A stretch of 56,325 bases of DNA from Lautropia sp. SCN 69-89 (lineage in GTDB: Bacteria > Pseudomonadota > Gammaproteobacteria > Burkholderiales > Burkholderiaceae_E). The DNA lies in NCBI GenBank assembly GCA_001724855.1, contig MEED01000026.1, positions 1 through 56,325 on the forward strand, given 5' to 3'. Under the pieces are notes generated by a model that was given only the letters and a program-made list of their open reading frames with translations, did not search any database and had not been told where the DNA came from. Shown piece by piece: positions 19,300-28,166 of the stretch (positions are counted from its first letter, which is position 1; each line of letters begins with the position of its first letter). A program made the position numbers and the translations under genes.

Positions 19300-19742
19300 G
19301 CCGAATACGCAAACTCGGCGAGGCCACGGTGCAACAGCGCATGGACGGCGGCGCCGTGAAGCTCTCGACCTTCATCCCGCTGCAGATCCGCAAGCGCGGC
19401 GTGCGCAAGGTGGTGATCCGACCGGACGAGGAGAGCGCAGGCAGCACCACGCGGAACCAGTTCGACAGTCCCATGCTGGTGGCGCTGGCGCGGGCTTTCT
19501 ACTGGCAACAACTGCTCGACGACGGCGTGGTGGCCAGCGGCACCGACATCGCCCAGCGCGAAGGCCTGCATCACTCGACGGTGAACGAACTGCTGCGCCT
19601 GACCCTGCTGGAGCCCGCCAGCGTCCAGGCCATCCTGGCTGGGAAGCAGCCGCGCTGCATGAGCCTGATCTGGTTCCAGCGCAACCCGTTGCCGCTGGAC
19701 TGGGTCGAGCAGCGGCGGGTGGTCGACGGGTTCGATGCGTAG
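19296..19742 (+). CDS. Small protein downstream of the recombinase, possible HTH
   Basis: A 148-residue basic protein. The middle to C-terminal half includes GTDIAQREGLHHSTVNELLRLTLL, which reads as a helix-turn-helix, followed by a segment (IWFQRNPLPLDWVEQRRVVDGF) that I have seen at the end of similar recombinase-linked proteins. It probably binds DNA and assists or regulates recombination; that is inference from position and motif. Its ATG overlaps the recombinase stop by 4 nt, completing a coupled DUF2924-recombinase-HTH trio at the island edge. Confidence 0.75.
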   Translation: MSRIRKLGEATVQQRMDGGAVKLSTFIPLQIRKRGVRKVVIRPDEESAGSTTRNQFDSPMLVALARAFYWQQLLDDGVVASGTDIAQREGLHHSTVNELLRLTLLEPASVQAILAGKQPRCMSLIWFQRNPLPLDWVEQRRVVDGFDA

Positions 19743-19954
19743 CGGTTTGATCGCGTGTCGGTGGCTATGGCTGACTACGAAAAGGCCGCGCCAAGCCATT
19801 GTAAATACAGGGCTCGGCCTCGCGACTACCCGCAGGGCAAACAGAGAAAAGAGACTGGGCTGGCCGGGAAATCGGCTGATTTGGCCCATCTGGACCCATC
19901 GGCACCCGCAGGGCAAACCCTCGGAACCCCGCGCCACGCGGGGAGGCGCGCAAA
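19743..19954. other. Island edge with a 15-bp direct repeat, next to ssrA
   Basis: This gap between the last island gene and the ssrA terminator holds no credible gene. It carries two copies of ACCCGCAGGGCAAAC (19828-19842 and 19904-19918), 76 bp apart. This is a candidate site for the serine recombinase or for the island junction. I saw no second copy of the ssrA 3' end elsewhere in the window; the left island end may lie outside it. Confidence 0.4.
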
Positions 19955-19986
19955 GAAAAAGGGCCTGGAGACTATCCAGGCCCTCT
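19955..19986 (-). terminator. Rho-independent terminator of ssrA
   Basis: Read on the minus strand, AGGGCCTGGA and TCCAGGCCCT form a 10-bp perfect stem with a 5-nt loop, followed directly by TTTTTC. It begins only a few bases after the tmRNA 3' CCA end, as expected for the native terminator of the gene. Its presence means that any island insertion lies downstream of the whole ssrA unit, unless the island brought its own terminator. Confidence 0.85.
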
Positions 19987-19990
19987 TGAT

Positions 19991-20353
19991 TGGTGGAGCC
20001 GGCGGGAATCGAACCCGCGTCCGCAAGTCCTCTACGACCAGTTCTACATGCGTAGTCGATCTATTTGGATCTCGATGCAGGCTTAGCCGGTCGACAGGCC
20101 GACCTGCATCCAGTCACCTTGGTTCTAGCTCCGCACCAAGTGACCCGGCGCGGCACGATCCGACATGAATGACGCTGCTGTTCCTTGCGGAACCCGGGCT
20201 ATCGGCGACCCGGTGCAGCGGCTCAGGCCTTAAGCGGCCAGTGCGAAACGCTCGTCGTTGGCGTTTGTGGTTTTGCCAATGGATTTACGAGGAAAAGGCG
20301 CCTCGGCATGCCCTGTGCCGCTTTGCTACCCACGTCGAAACCAAGTCGGCCCC
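19991..20353 (-). ncRNA. ssrA: Transfer-messenger RNA (tmRNA), one-piece
   Basis: tmRNA rescues stalled ribosomes and tags the nascent chain for proteolysis. The 3' end carries the tRNA-like T arm (GCGGGTTCGATTCCCGC) and ends in encoded CCA at 19991. The 5' GGGGCCG at 20353 pairs with CGGCTCC near the 3' end. The tag frame at 20262-20230 reads ANDERFALAA then TAA, the usual betaproteobacterial tag. Length is 363 nt and the RNA is not permuted. The 3' ends of tmRNA genes are classical integration targets, and the serine-recombinase island lies right next to it. Confidence 0.96.
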
Positions 20354-20400
20354 GAAATTCGGTATCTCGCAACACTGCGCGACGACTCGCGCATGGCCGA

Positions 20401-20426
20401 AGTATAGGCCGCTTTGCCGATTTCAA
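20401..20426 (-). promoter_or_regulatory. ssrA: Possible ssrA promoter
   Basis: On the minus strand a good -10-like TATACT (20406-20401) lies about 48 bp upstream of the mature tmRNA 5' end, with TTGAAA (20426-20421) as a possible -35. The spacer is only 14 bp, so the -35 assignment is weak. It implies a short 5' leader removed by RNase P. Confidence 0.35.
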
Positions 20427-20584
20427 GGAGGGTGAGGTTGGAGGGTGCGCTCCAGAGCCGCCTGGGGTTCTCCTCCCGGCTGCCGCCCGGAGCGGTGCGC
20501 CCCGAGCATCGTCACCGCCGAGAATCATTACGGCTATTGGCACATACCGATCTTGTGCGTAATATCCCCCTGCGGATGCGCGCG

Positions 20585-21472
20585 ATGAAACCCGAACCCC
20601 GCCACCTGATCCTGAACCTGCTGCTGGGCGCAGCCGGGCGGCAGCTTGCCGCGCGCGAGGCGATCGCAGCGTGCGTGCTGTTCGGCATCCGCGAGAACAG
20701 CGTGCGCGTCGCGCTAGCGCGGCTGTCGGCAGCCGGACTGGTCGAAACCTTCGGCCGCGGCGAATACCGCCTCGGGCCTGGCGCGGCGCGCCTCGCCGAC
20801 GAGGTGGCCACGTGGCGCGACGCCGAGCGCAGGGTGCGCGACTGGAATGGCGCCTGGATCGCAGCGCACGTCGGCGATCTCGGCCGCAGCAACCGTGCCG
20901 CGCTGCGCGCGCGCGGCCGCGCGCTCGGAATGCTCGGCCTGCGCGAGCTCGACCGCGGCCTGTTCCTGCGCCCCGACAATCTTGCCGGCGGCGTCGAAGC
21001 GGCGCGCGAGCGCCTGCTCAAGCTGGGGCTCGAGTCCGATGCCGCGGTATTCGTCGCTCACGGCTTCGACGCGGCGCGCGAGCGCCGCGCCGCCGCGCTC
21101 TGGGACGGCCGCGCGCTCACGCGCGGCTATCGCGAGACGCGTGCGCGGCTCGAAGACTGGCTGGCGCGTGCCGGCTCGCTCGCGCTGGAGCTCGCCGCGC
21201 GCGAGTCGTACCTGCTCGGCAATGCCGCGATCCGGCAACTGGTCTTCGACCCGCTGCTGCCGGCCCCGCTGGTCGACGTGGATGCGCGTCGCGGCTTCCT
21301 CGACGCAGTGGTGCGCTTCGACGCGGCCGGGCATGCCATCTGGAACCGTTTCCTGCGCGAAGGCATCGGCCGACGCGCGAGCACGCGGGCACGGCCCGCA
21401 TCCGATCGGGTCGGCCAGGCGCTTCGCGCGCCGCGGCCGGCCCCCGCTGCAACGCTGGAGACTTCGTCATGA
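20585..21472 (+). CDS. PaaX-like transcriptional regulator
   Basis: A 295-residue regulator of the PaaX family. It has an N-terminal winged helix (RHLILNLLLGAAGRQLAAREAIAACVL and the following recognition region), a central ligand-binding-type domain (RRVRDWNGAWIAAHVGD) and the C-terminal PaaX domain. Family members respond to acyl-CoA thioesters such as phenylacetyl-CoA. Here the gene overlaps an AidB-type acyl-CoA dehydrogenase by 4 nt and so probably controls it and senses a CoA thioester (inference). No phenylacetate genes are nearby. The start is either 20585 or the ATG 9 nt upstream; neither has a clear ribosome site. Confidence 0.82.
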   Translation: MKPEPRHLILNLLLGAAGRQLAAREAIAACVLFGIRENSVRVALARLSAAGLVETFGRGEYRLGPGAARLADEVATWRDAERRVRDWNGAWIAAHVGDLGRSNRAALRARGRALGMLGLRELDRGLFLRPDNLAGGVEAARERLLKLGLESDAAVFVAHGFDAARERRAAALWDGRALTRGYRETRARLEDWLARAGSLALELAARESYLLGNAAIRQLVFDPLLPAPLVDVDARRGFLDAVVRFDAAGHAIWNRFLREGIGRRASTRARPASDRVGQALRAPRPAPAATLETSS

Positions 21473-23148
21473 ACGCCCCCGAATCGCTGCGCAAGGATTC
21501 CCTCTACCTTGCCGAGACCCACGAGGTGGTCAACGTCGCGCGAGACCTCGTCGACTACAACCTCTACCTGCAGGACGCGGCGCTGCAGGAGGCGGTGCGG
21601 CGCGAGGGTGCGGCGTGGGCGAACGACGATCTCGCCGCCTTCGGCGCGATGCTCGGCACGGCCGACTACCTCGAACTCGGCGTGCTCGCCAACCGCAATC
21701 CGCCGGAGCTCGACACGCACGACCGCTTCGGGAACCGCGTGGACCTGGTGCGCTTCCACCCTGCCTATCACACGCTGATGAAGACCTCGATCGAGTACGG
21801 GCTGCACGCGTCGCCGTGGTCCGATCCGGGCGAGGGGGCGCATGTCGCGCGTGCCGCGCGCGTCTACATGCATTCGCAGGTCGAAGCGGGCCACCAGTGC
21901 CCGATCACGATGACCTTCGCAGTGGTGCCGTCGCTGCGCACCACGCCGCAGCTCGCGACGCTGTGGGAGCCGAAGATCACCGCGCGCGTCTACGATCCGC
22001 GCAACGTGCCCGACGCCGACAAGCGCGGCCTGACGATCGGCATGGCGATGACCGAGAAGCAGGGGGGCTCGGATGTGCGCGCGAACACCACGCGCGCGTA
22101 TCCGGTCGGCTCGGGCGGACCGGGGCAGCCGTACGAACTCGTCGGCCACAAGTACTTCGTTTCGGCGCCGATGTGCGACGCATTCCTCGTGCTGGCGCAG
22201 GCACCGGGCGGCCTGTCGTGCTTCCTGATGCCGCGCTGGCGGCCCGACGGCAGCAAGAACGCGCTGCAGGTTCTGCGCCTGAAGCGCAAGATGGGCAACG
22301 TCTCGAACGCGTCGAGCGAAACCGAGCTGCGCGGCGCGCTCGCGTGGATGGTGGGCGAGGAGGGGCGCGGCGTGCGCACGATCATCGAGATGGTGGCGAT
22401 GACACGCTTCGACTGCATGGTCGGTTCGGCCTCCGGGCAGCGTGCGGCCGTCGCGCAGGCGCTGCACCACTGCTCGCTGCGCTCGGCCTTCGGCAAGGTG
22501 CTGAACGAGCAGCCGCTGATGCGCAACGTGCTGGCCGACCTGGTGCTCGAGAGCGAGGGTTCGGTCGCGCTCACGATGCGCGTGGCGCGCGCGCTCGACC
22601 ACCGCGCCGACGAGCATGAAGACCTGCTGGTGCGCCTGTGCACCGCGGTGGGCAAGTACTGGATCTGCAAGCGCACGCCCGGCCATGCGTACGAGTCGAT
22701 GGAGTGCATCGGCGGCAGCGGCGTGATGGAGGACAGCCCGTTCCCGCGCCTGTTCCGCGAGTCGCCGGTCAATGCGATCTGGGAAGGCAGCGGCAACGTG
22801 CAGTGCCTGGACGTGCTGCGCGCGATGCAGAAGACGCCGGCGGTCGTCGGCGCATTCTTCGCCGAACTGGCGAAGGCGCGCGGCGCCAATGCCGCGCTCG
22901 ACCGCTACGTGGCGGCCCTGCAAAAGGAGTTCGGCGACCTCGCCGATCTGGAATACCGCGCGCGCGGCGTCGTCGACCGGATGGCGCTGGCGCTTCAGGC
23001 GGCGCTCCTGGTGCAGCACGCGCCGGCAGCGGTCGCCGACGCGTTCTGCGCGTCGCGGCTGGCCGCCAGCGGGCATCACAACTACGGTGCGCTGCCGCGC
23101 GGCGCCGATTGCGCGGCGATCGTCGCGCGGGCGACGCCGAAGGCCTGA
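21469..23148 (+). CDS. aidB: AidB-type acyl-CoA dehydrogenase
   Basis: A 559-residue flavoprotein of the AidB branch of the acyl-CoA dehydrogenases. Typical segments are MTEKQGGSDVRANTTRA, GHKYFVSAPMCDAFLVLAQ, GMTRFDCMVGSASGQ-like MTRFDCMVG, MECIGGSGVMEDS and NAIWEGSGNVQCLDVLR. The length agrees with E. coli AidB, which binds DNA, is induced during alkylation damage and has weak isovaleryl-CoA dehydrogenase activity. The ATG overlaps the stop of the PaaX-like gene (ATGA), so the two are coupled. The biological substrate is not predictable from sequence. Confidence 0.9.
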   Translation: MNAPESLRKDSLYLAETHEVVNVARDLVDYNLYLQDAALQEAVRREGAAWANDDLAAFGAMLGTADYLELGVLANRNPPELDTHDRFGNRVDLVRFHPAYHTLMKTSIEYGLHASPWSDPGEGAHVARAARVYMHSQVEAGHQCPITMTFAVVPSLRTTPQLATLWEPKITARVYDPRNVPDADKRGLTIGMAMTEKQGGSDVRANTTRAYPVGSGGPGQPYELVGHKYFVSAPMCDAFLVLAQAPGGLSCFLMPRWRPDGSKNALQVLRLKRKMGNVSNASSETELRGALAWMVGEEGRGVRTIIEMVAMTRFDCMVGSASGQRAAVAQALHHCSLRSAFGKVLNEQPLMRNVLADLVLESEGSVALTMRVARALDHRADEHEDLLVRLCTAVGKYWICKRTPGHAYESMECIGGSGVMEDSPFPRLFRESPVNAIWEGSGNVQCLDVLRAMQKTPAVVGAFFAELAKARGANAALDRYVAALQKEFGDLADLEYRARGVVDRMALALQAALLVQHAPAAVADAFCASRLAASGHHNYGALPRGADCAAIVARATPKA

Positions 23149-23162
23149 ACGAGCGGGTTGCC

Positions 23163-25760
23163 TCAGGCCGCCAGCGGCACTGCGGCGGCGCGCGCCAGCG
23201 CGACGCGGCTGGCGATGTGCGCCAGTGCCTCGTCGACCTGGTCGATCAGGATCAGGCACAGGTCGCCGGGTTCGAGCTGGGCGAGCGCGGTGTCGATCGC
23301 CGCGAACTCGCCGTGGATCTCCTGCACGCGGGCGGTGCGCGTCGCGCCGGCCAGCCCCTGGCGCAGCAGCGCGACCACTTCGCCGTCGCCGCGGCCGCGC
23401 TGGCACTGGTCTTCGTAGAGGATGACTTCGTCGAAGGCCGCGCCGAGGATCTCGGTCTGGCGGCGGATGTCCTCGTCGCGCCGGTCGCCCGCGCCGCTGA
23501 TCACGACGAAGCGGCGGCTCGCCGGCATCGCCTCGACCGCGCGCGTGAGCGCGGCGATCGCGTCGGGGTTGTGGCCGTAGTCGGCGATGACGGTCGCGCC
23601 GCGGTGGTCGAACACGTTGAATCGCCCGGGCACGGTGCGCGCATCGCTCACGAAGCTGCGCATGCCGGCGCGCACCGCGTGCCAGTCGAGTCCGAGCGCC
23701 CAGGCGGCCCCCACCGCGGCCATCGCGTTCTCGACCTGGAAAGCGATCGTGCCGCGTCGCGTGATCGCGATGTCCGACAGCGCGATGCGCTGCTCGGAAT
23801 CGCCCTGCGCGGCGACGATCGCATCGCCGTCGACGTAGACCACCCGATGTCCCTTCGCGCGGTGCGTGGCCATCAGCGGCAGTTGCGGGTCGACCGCGAA
23901 GAAGGTGACCGACCCCGGGCACGAGGCGGCCATCTTCGCGACCATCGGGTCGGCGGCGTTGAGCACCGCCATGCCGTCGGGTGCCACGTTCTGCACGATG
24001 ACCCGCTTGAGCACCGCGAGGTCTTCGACGGTGGTGATGAAGTTCAGGCCCAGGTGGTCGCCGACGCCGATGTTGGTGACCACCGCCACCTTGCAGCGAT
24101 CGAAGCCCAGCCCCTCGCGCAGCATCCCGCCGCGCGCGGTCTCGAAGACGGCGGCATCGACGTGCGGATGCATCAGCACGTTGCGCGCGCTGCGCGGCCC
24201 GCTGCAGTCGCCGGTGTCGATGCACTGGCCGTTGACGAAGACGCCATCGGTGTTCGTCATGCCGACCCGCGCTCCGGTGCCCGCCAGCAGATGGGCGATG
24301 AGTCGCACGGTGGTGGTCTTGCCGTTGGTGCCGGTGACTGCGACCACCGGAATGCGGCCGTCGTCGCCGTCGGCGAACAGCGTGCCGACGATCGCCTCGC
24401 CCACCGGGCGGCCCTTGCCGTACGAAGGCGCGATGTGCATGCGCAGGCCCGGGGCCGCATTGACCTCGACGATGCCGCCGCCCTGTTCCTCGAGCGGGCG
24501 CCCGATGTTCTCGCAGACGACGTCGACGCCGCAGATGTCGAGGCCGATCGTCTGGGCCGCCTCGATCGCGCGTGCGGCGAGCTCCGGATGAACGTCGTCG
24601 GTGACATCGGTGGCCGTACCGCCGGTGCTCAGGTTCGCGTTGTGCCGCAGCAGCACGCGTGCGCCGCGCGGCGGGATCGATTCGGCTTCGTAGCCCTGCT
24701 TGGAGAGCTGCACCAGCGCGACTTCGTCCAGGCGGATGCGGGTGAGGGGGGTTGCATGGCCCTCGCCGCGGCGCGGGTCGAGGTTCACCTCGTCGACGAG
24801 CTCGCGCACCGTGTGCATGCCGTCGCCGATCACGTGGGCGGGCTCGCGCCGCGCCGCCGCCACCAGCTGGCCGCCGACCACCAGCACGCGGAAGTCGTGC
24901 CCCGGAATGAAGCGCTCGACGAGGATGTCGGAGCTGATCTCGCTGGCAGCCGCCCAGGCCGCCTCGAGATGCTCGCGCGTCTCGACGTTCACCGACACGC
25001 CCTTGCCCTGGTTGCCGTCGCGCGGCTTGACGACGACCGGACTTCCGAGCGCTTCGAACGCGGCGATCGCCTCGTCGAGGTCGCCGACGGCGCGGCCCTC
25101 GGGCACCGGAACGCCGACCGTCGCCAGCAGTTGCTTGGTGAGCTCCTTGTCCTGCGCGATCTGCTCTGCCACCGCGCTGGTCGCGTCGATTTCGGCGGCC
25201 TGGATGCGCCGCTGCCTGCTGCCCCATCCGAACTGCACCAGGCTGCCGTCGGTGAGGCGGCGGTAGGGGATGCCGCGCGCCACCGCGGCGTGGACGATCG
25301 CGCCGGTGCTCGGGCCCAGGCGGACGTCTTCGTCGAGCTCGCGCAAGCGGGCCAGCGCATCGGCGAGGTCGAAGCCGGTGTCGTCGAGCGCCGAGCGGCA
25401 CAAGGCCTCGGCCAGCTCGAGTGCGAAGCGGCCAACCGCTTCCTCGGTGTACTCGACCACCACCTGGTAGACACCGGGCTCGGTGGTCTGCGTGGTGCGG
25501 GAGAAGCTCACCGGGCACCCTGCCTGCGTCTGCAGGGCCAGTGCAGCGGCCGCGAGCACGTGGGCGACCGACCCGCCCTGGCATTGGCCGAGCGGCTGCA
25601 GCGGGCCGATCTCGGGAAACCGGGCGCGCAGCCGCGCCTCGAAGCCGGGCAGCAGGTCGATGCAGCGCTCGGCCTCGTCGCAGGTGACGATGGCCTCGAT
25701 CGCGGTGCGCCGCGACCAGAGATTCGGGCCGCGCAGCGCGCGGATGCGTGAGATGTTCAT
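23163..25760 (-). CDS. cphA: Cyanophycin synthetase CphA (complete)
   Basis: An 865-residue, full-length cyanophycin synthetase, which makes the Asp-Arg storage polymer from aspartate and arginine with ATP. The order is an N-terminal domain (1-160), an ATP-grasp domain (about 200-460, with VVVKPRDGNQGKGV and VNAAPGL), a Mur-ligase-type ATPase with the intact P-loop GTNGKTTT at 477-484, and the Mur-ligase C-terminal domain (about 720 on, with IADYGHNPDA). All three functional parts are intact, so this paralogue should polymerise. It follows the second synthetase gene by 36 bp on the same strand. Confidence 0.95.
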   Translation of the reverse strand: MNISRIRALRGPNLWSRRTAIEAIVTCDEAERCIDLLPGFEARLRARFPEIGPLQPLGQCQGGSVAHVLAAAALALQTQAGCPVSFSRTTQTTEPGVYQVVVEYTEEAVGRFALELAEALCRSALDDTGFDLADALARLRELDEDVRLGPSTGAIVHAAVARGIPYRRLTDGSLVQFGWGSRQRRIQAAEIDATSAVAEQIAQDKELTKQLLATVGVPVPEGRAVGDLDEAIAAFEALGSPVVVKPRDGNQGKGVSVNVETREHLEAAWAAASEISSDILVERFIPGHDFRVLVVGGQLVAAARREPAHVIGDGMHTVRELVDEVNLDPRRGEGHATPLTRIRLDEVALVQLSKQGYEAESIPPRGARVLLRHNANLSTGGTATDVTDDVHPELAARAIEAAQTIGLDICGVDVVCENIGRPLEEQGGGIVEVNAAPGLRMHIAPSYGKGRPVGEAIVGTLFADGDDGRIPVVAVTGTNGKTTTVRLIAHLLAGTGARVGMTNTDGVFVNGQCIDTGDCSGPRSARNVLMHPHVDAAVFETARGGMLREGLGFDRCKVAVVTNIGVGDHLGLNFITTVEDLAVLKRVIVQNVAPDGMAVLNAADPMVAKMAASCPGSVTFFAVDPQLPLMATHRAKGHRVVYVDGDAIVAAQGDSEQRIALSDIAITRRGTIAFQVENAMAAVGAAWALGLDWHAVRAGMRSFVSDARTVPGRFNVFDHRGATVIADYGHNPDAIAALTRAVEAMPASRRFVVISGAGDRRDEDIRRQTEILGAAFDEVILYEDQCQRGRGDGEVVALLRQGLAGATRTARVQEIHGEFAAIDTALAQLEPGDLCLILIDQVDEALAHIASRVALARAAAVPLAA

Positions 25761-25796
25761 GACGGACTGGTCGGTTGGGCGCGTGATGACGCGCGA

Positions 25797-28016
25797 TCAG
25801 GCAACGACGGTTTCGTTCGCTTCGACTTGCACCGCGCAGAGCGTCTCGATGCCGGTGCGGATCAGGTCGGGGTTGATGTCCAGCGCCCAGGCGGCCGCAA
25901 TCGCGGCGAGCAGGTCGTCGAGGCGATGCCCGCCGACCCCGCCGATGGCAAGCCGCGACAGCTCGGCGACCGGCAGTCCGCGTTCGCCGGTGGCCAGCAC
26001 GATCCGCCCGCCACGAACCACCACGGCGCGTCGCCCGGTGGCGAGGTGCGCATCGACGACCTCGCTGCCGGCACCGGTGTCGTAGAACACGACGTCACCG
26101 TCGCACAGCGAAGCCATTTTCGCGACCAGCGGGTCGGCCGCGTCGAGCACCGCCGCGCCTTCGGGCAGCACGACGTCGACCTGGGTGCGCAGCAGCGTAT
26201 ACATCTGCTCGGCGCTCGCGATGTCGAACTGCGGAATCGTCGCGTTCGGGTCGATGCCGGTGACCACGCCCACCTGGCAGCGGTCGTAGGCGAGGCCTTC
26301 GGAGACGATCGCCAGGCCGTCGTTCTCGATCACCGCCGCCTCGACGCGCCGGTTCATCAGCAGCCGGCGCGCGGGTTCCCAGCGGGCGCAATCGCCGCTG
26401 GCGAGCCGGCGCCCGCCGACGTACAGGCCTTCGCCGCAGGCCAGGCCGGCGCGCCGGCTGGCCAGGCGGATGAATTCGGCGACCAGCCGCGCGATCGCGG
26501 TGCCGCTGCGCGTTCCGGCGATGCCGACGATCGGGATGCGGCCAGAGTCGCCCTCGGGGAACAGGTTGTTCACGATCGCCGCGCCCACGGGCTGGGCCGT
26601 GCCGGCGGCCGGCTTCAGGTGCATCAACAGGCCGGGTCCGGCGTTGACTTCGACGATGGCACCGCGCTGCTCGTACAGCGACCGGGAGATGTCCTCGACC
26701 ACCAGGTCGACGCCGGCGATGTCGAGGCCGACCACGTCGGCCGCCACCGCCACCGCATGGGCGACGCTGGGGTGAACCTGGCCGGTGACGTCGATCGCGA
26801 CGTTGCCGTTGCGCTGGATCAGCAGGCGCTCACCGGCCGGCGGAATCGACTCGGCATCATAGCCCTGGCGCGCGAGCTCCATGCGCGCCGAGGAGTCGAT
26901 GCGCACGAAGTTCAGCGGGCGGTCTTCGGTGCTTCCGCGGCTCGGGTCGGAGTTCAGTTGCAGGTCGATGAGCTCGGTGACGCTCGATCGGCCGTCGCCG
27001 ATGACGAACGCGGGCTCGCCGCGCGCGGCGGCGACCATCCGGCCGCCTACCACCAGCAGCCGGTGCTCCTTGCCCTGGACGAAGCGCTCGACGATGACGC
27101 CGCTGCCTTCCTCGATCGCGATGGCCCAGGCCGCCTCGACCTCCTCGCGGGTCATGACGTTGGTGAACACGCCGCGGCCGTGGTTGCCGTCGTAAGGCTT
27201 CACCACCACCGGCACGCCGATCTCGCAGGCGGCCTCCCACGCGTCGTCGGCGCTCGTGGCGAGGCGGCCCTCGGGTACCGGTACTCCGCAGGACTGCAGC
27301 AGCTGCTTGGTGAGGTCCTTGTCGCGCGAAATGCCCTCGGCGATCGCGCTGGTGCGATCCGATTCGGCCGTCCAGATGCGATGCTGGCGGGCGCCGTAGC
27401 CGAGCTGCACCAGGTTGCCGTCGTTCAGGCGGATCGCAGGGATCGAGCGCTCGTCGGCAGCGTCGACGATCGACAGCGTGCTCGGTCCGAGGTAGTGCTC
27501 GTCGGACAGCGCGTGCAGTTCCTCGACCGCGCTTGCGACGTCGTAAGGCCGGTCTTCGATCGCCGCCATCACCAGGTCGCGGGCGGCATGCAGCGCCGCC
27601 AGCGCCACTTCCTCCTGGAAAGCACGGATCACCACCCGGTAGACGCCGCGCTTCGAGGTTTCACGGGCGCGCCCGAAGCCGCCCGGCATGCCGGCCAGGC
27701 CCTGCAGTTCGAGTGCCACGTGCTCCAGGATATGCGCCGGCCAGGTGCCTTCGTGCAGCCGCCGGACGAAGCCGCCGCGCTCACCGTAGCTGCAGTGGTG
27801 CTCGATCAGCGAGGGCAGCCAGGTGACCAGCCGCTCGGGAAGCCCGGGGATCAGGTTGGAGGGGAAGTCTTCCAGTGCGCCGATGTCGACCACCGCCTCG
27901 AGGACCGGGCGGTAGGTCCAGCGCCCCGGACCGCGGATGAACCGGTATTCGACGATGTCGATGTCCTTGCGGGGAGCGTCGGTCGCGGCGGATCCCTGCG
28001 GGCTGGGTGCTGGCAT
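25797..28016 (-). CDS. cphA: Second cyanophycin synthetase paralogue (CphA2/CphA'-like)
   Basis: A 739-residue paralogue of CphA. The N-terminal and ATP-grasp domains are well kept (VVVKPYDGNHGRGV, EVNAGPGLLMHL). The Mur-ligase half is altered: the P-loop position reads GTRSGTAI at 501-508, without the lysine, and the protein stops before the Mur-ligase C-terminal domain. Shortened synthetases with only one working ATP site are known as CphA2 in cyanobacteria and are paired with CphA in many betaproteobacteria. It may add one residue type, use dipeptides or be regulatory. I chose the ATG at 28016, where conserved sequence starts soon after; upstream extension is low-complexity. Confidence 0.9.
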   Translation of the reverse strand: MPAPSPQGSAATDAPRKDIDIVEYRFIRGPGRWTYRPVLEAVVDIGALEDFPSNLIPGLPERLVTWLPSLIEHHCSYGERGGFVRRLHEGTWPAHILEHVALELQGLAGMPGGFGRARETSKRGVYRVVIRAFQEEVALAALHAARDLVMAAIEDRPYDVASAVEELHALSDEHYLGPSTLSIVDAADERSIPAIRLNDGNLVQLGYGARQHRIWTAESDRTSAIAEGISRDKDLTKQLLQSCGVPVPEGRLATSADDAWEAACEIGVPVVVKPYDGNHGRGVFTNVMTREEVEAAWAIAIEEGSGVIVERFVQGKEHRLLVVGGRMVAAARGEPAFVIGDGRSSVTELIDLQLNSDPSRGSTEDRPLNFVRIDSSARMELARQGYDAESIPPAGERLLIQRNGNVAIDVTGQVHPSVAHAVAVAADVVGLDIAGVDLVVEDISRSLYEQRGAIVEVNAGPGLLMHLKPAAGTAQPVGAAIVNNLFPEGDSGRIPIVGIAGTRSGTAIARLVAEFIRLASRRAGLACGEGLYVGGRRLASGDCARWEPARRLLMNRRVEAAVIENDGLAIVSEGLAYDRCQVGVVTGIDPNATIPQFDIASAEQMYTLLRTQVDVVLPEGAAVLDAADPLVAKMASLCDGDVVFYDTGAGSEVVDAHLATGRRAVVVRGGRIVLATGERGLPVAELSRLAIGGVGGHRLDDLLAAIAAAWALDINPDLIRTGIETLCAVQVEANETVVA

Positions 28017-28142
28017 GTAAGGTTCCGGGAGTCGTTTCGCTGTTGAACGCGGCAGGCCGGCATCGGTTGACGGCAGGCCGCCGCCGGTGCGATGCATGGC
28101 GAGCCCTCCACGGGGCCATGGTCGGATGCGGTAAGCTTGCCG

Positions 28143-28163
28143 GCCGCGACTGCACGTCGCGGC
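28143..28163 (+). promoter_or_regulatory. Hairpin at the start of the cyanophycin ABC gene
   Basis: GCCGCGAC (28143-28150) and GTCGCGGC (28156-28163) form a perfect 8-bp stem with a 5-nt loop that ends 3 nt before the ATG at 28167. In mRNA it would cover the usual ribosome-binding position, so translational control or inefficient initiation is possible. No clear promoter pair is visible in the 150-bp divergent gap (28017-28166). Confidence 0.45.
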
Positions 28164-28166
28164 ACG

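Noticed and set aside
21127-25584. Very long minus-strand frame (1485 codons) over the dehydrogenase and cphA region
   Set aside because: Arg/Pro/Ala-rich low-complexity translation out of frame with CphA and opposite the AidB-type gene.
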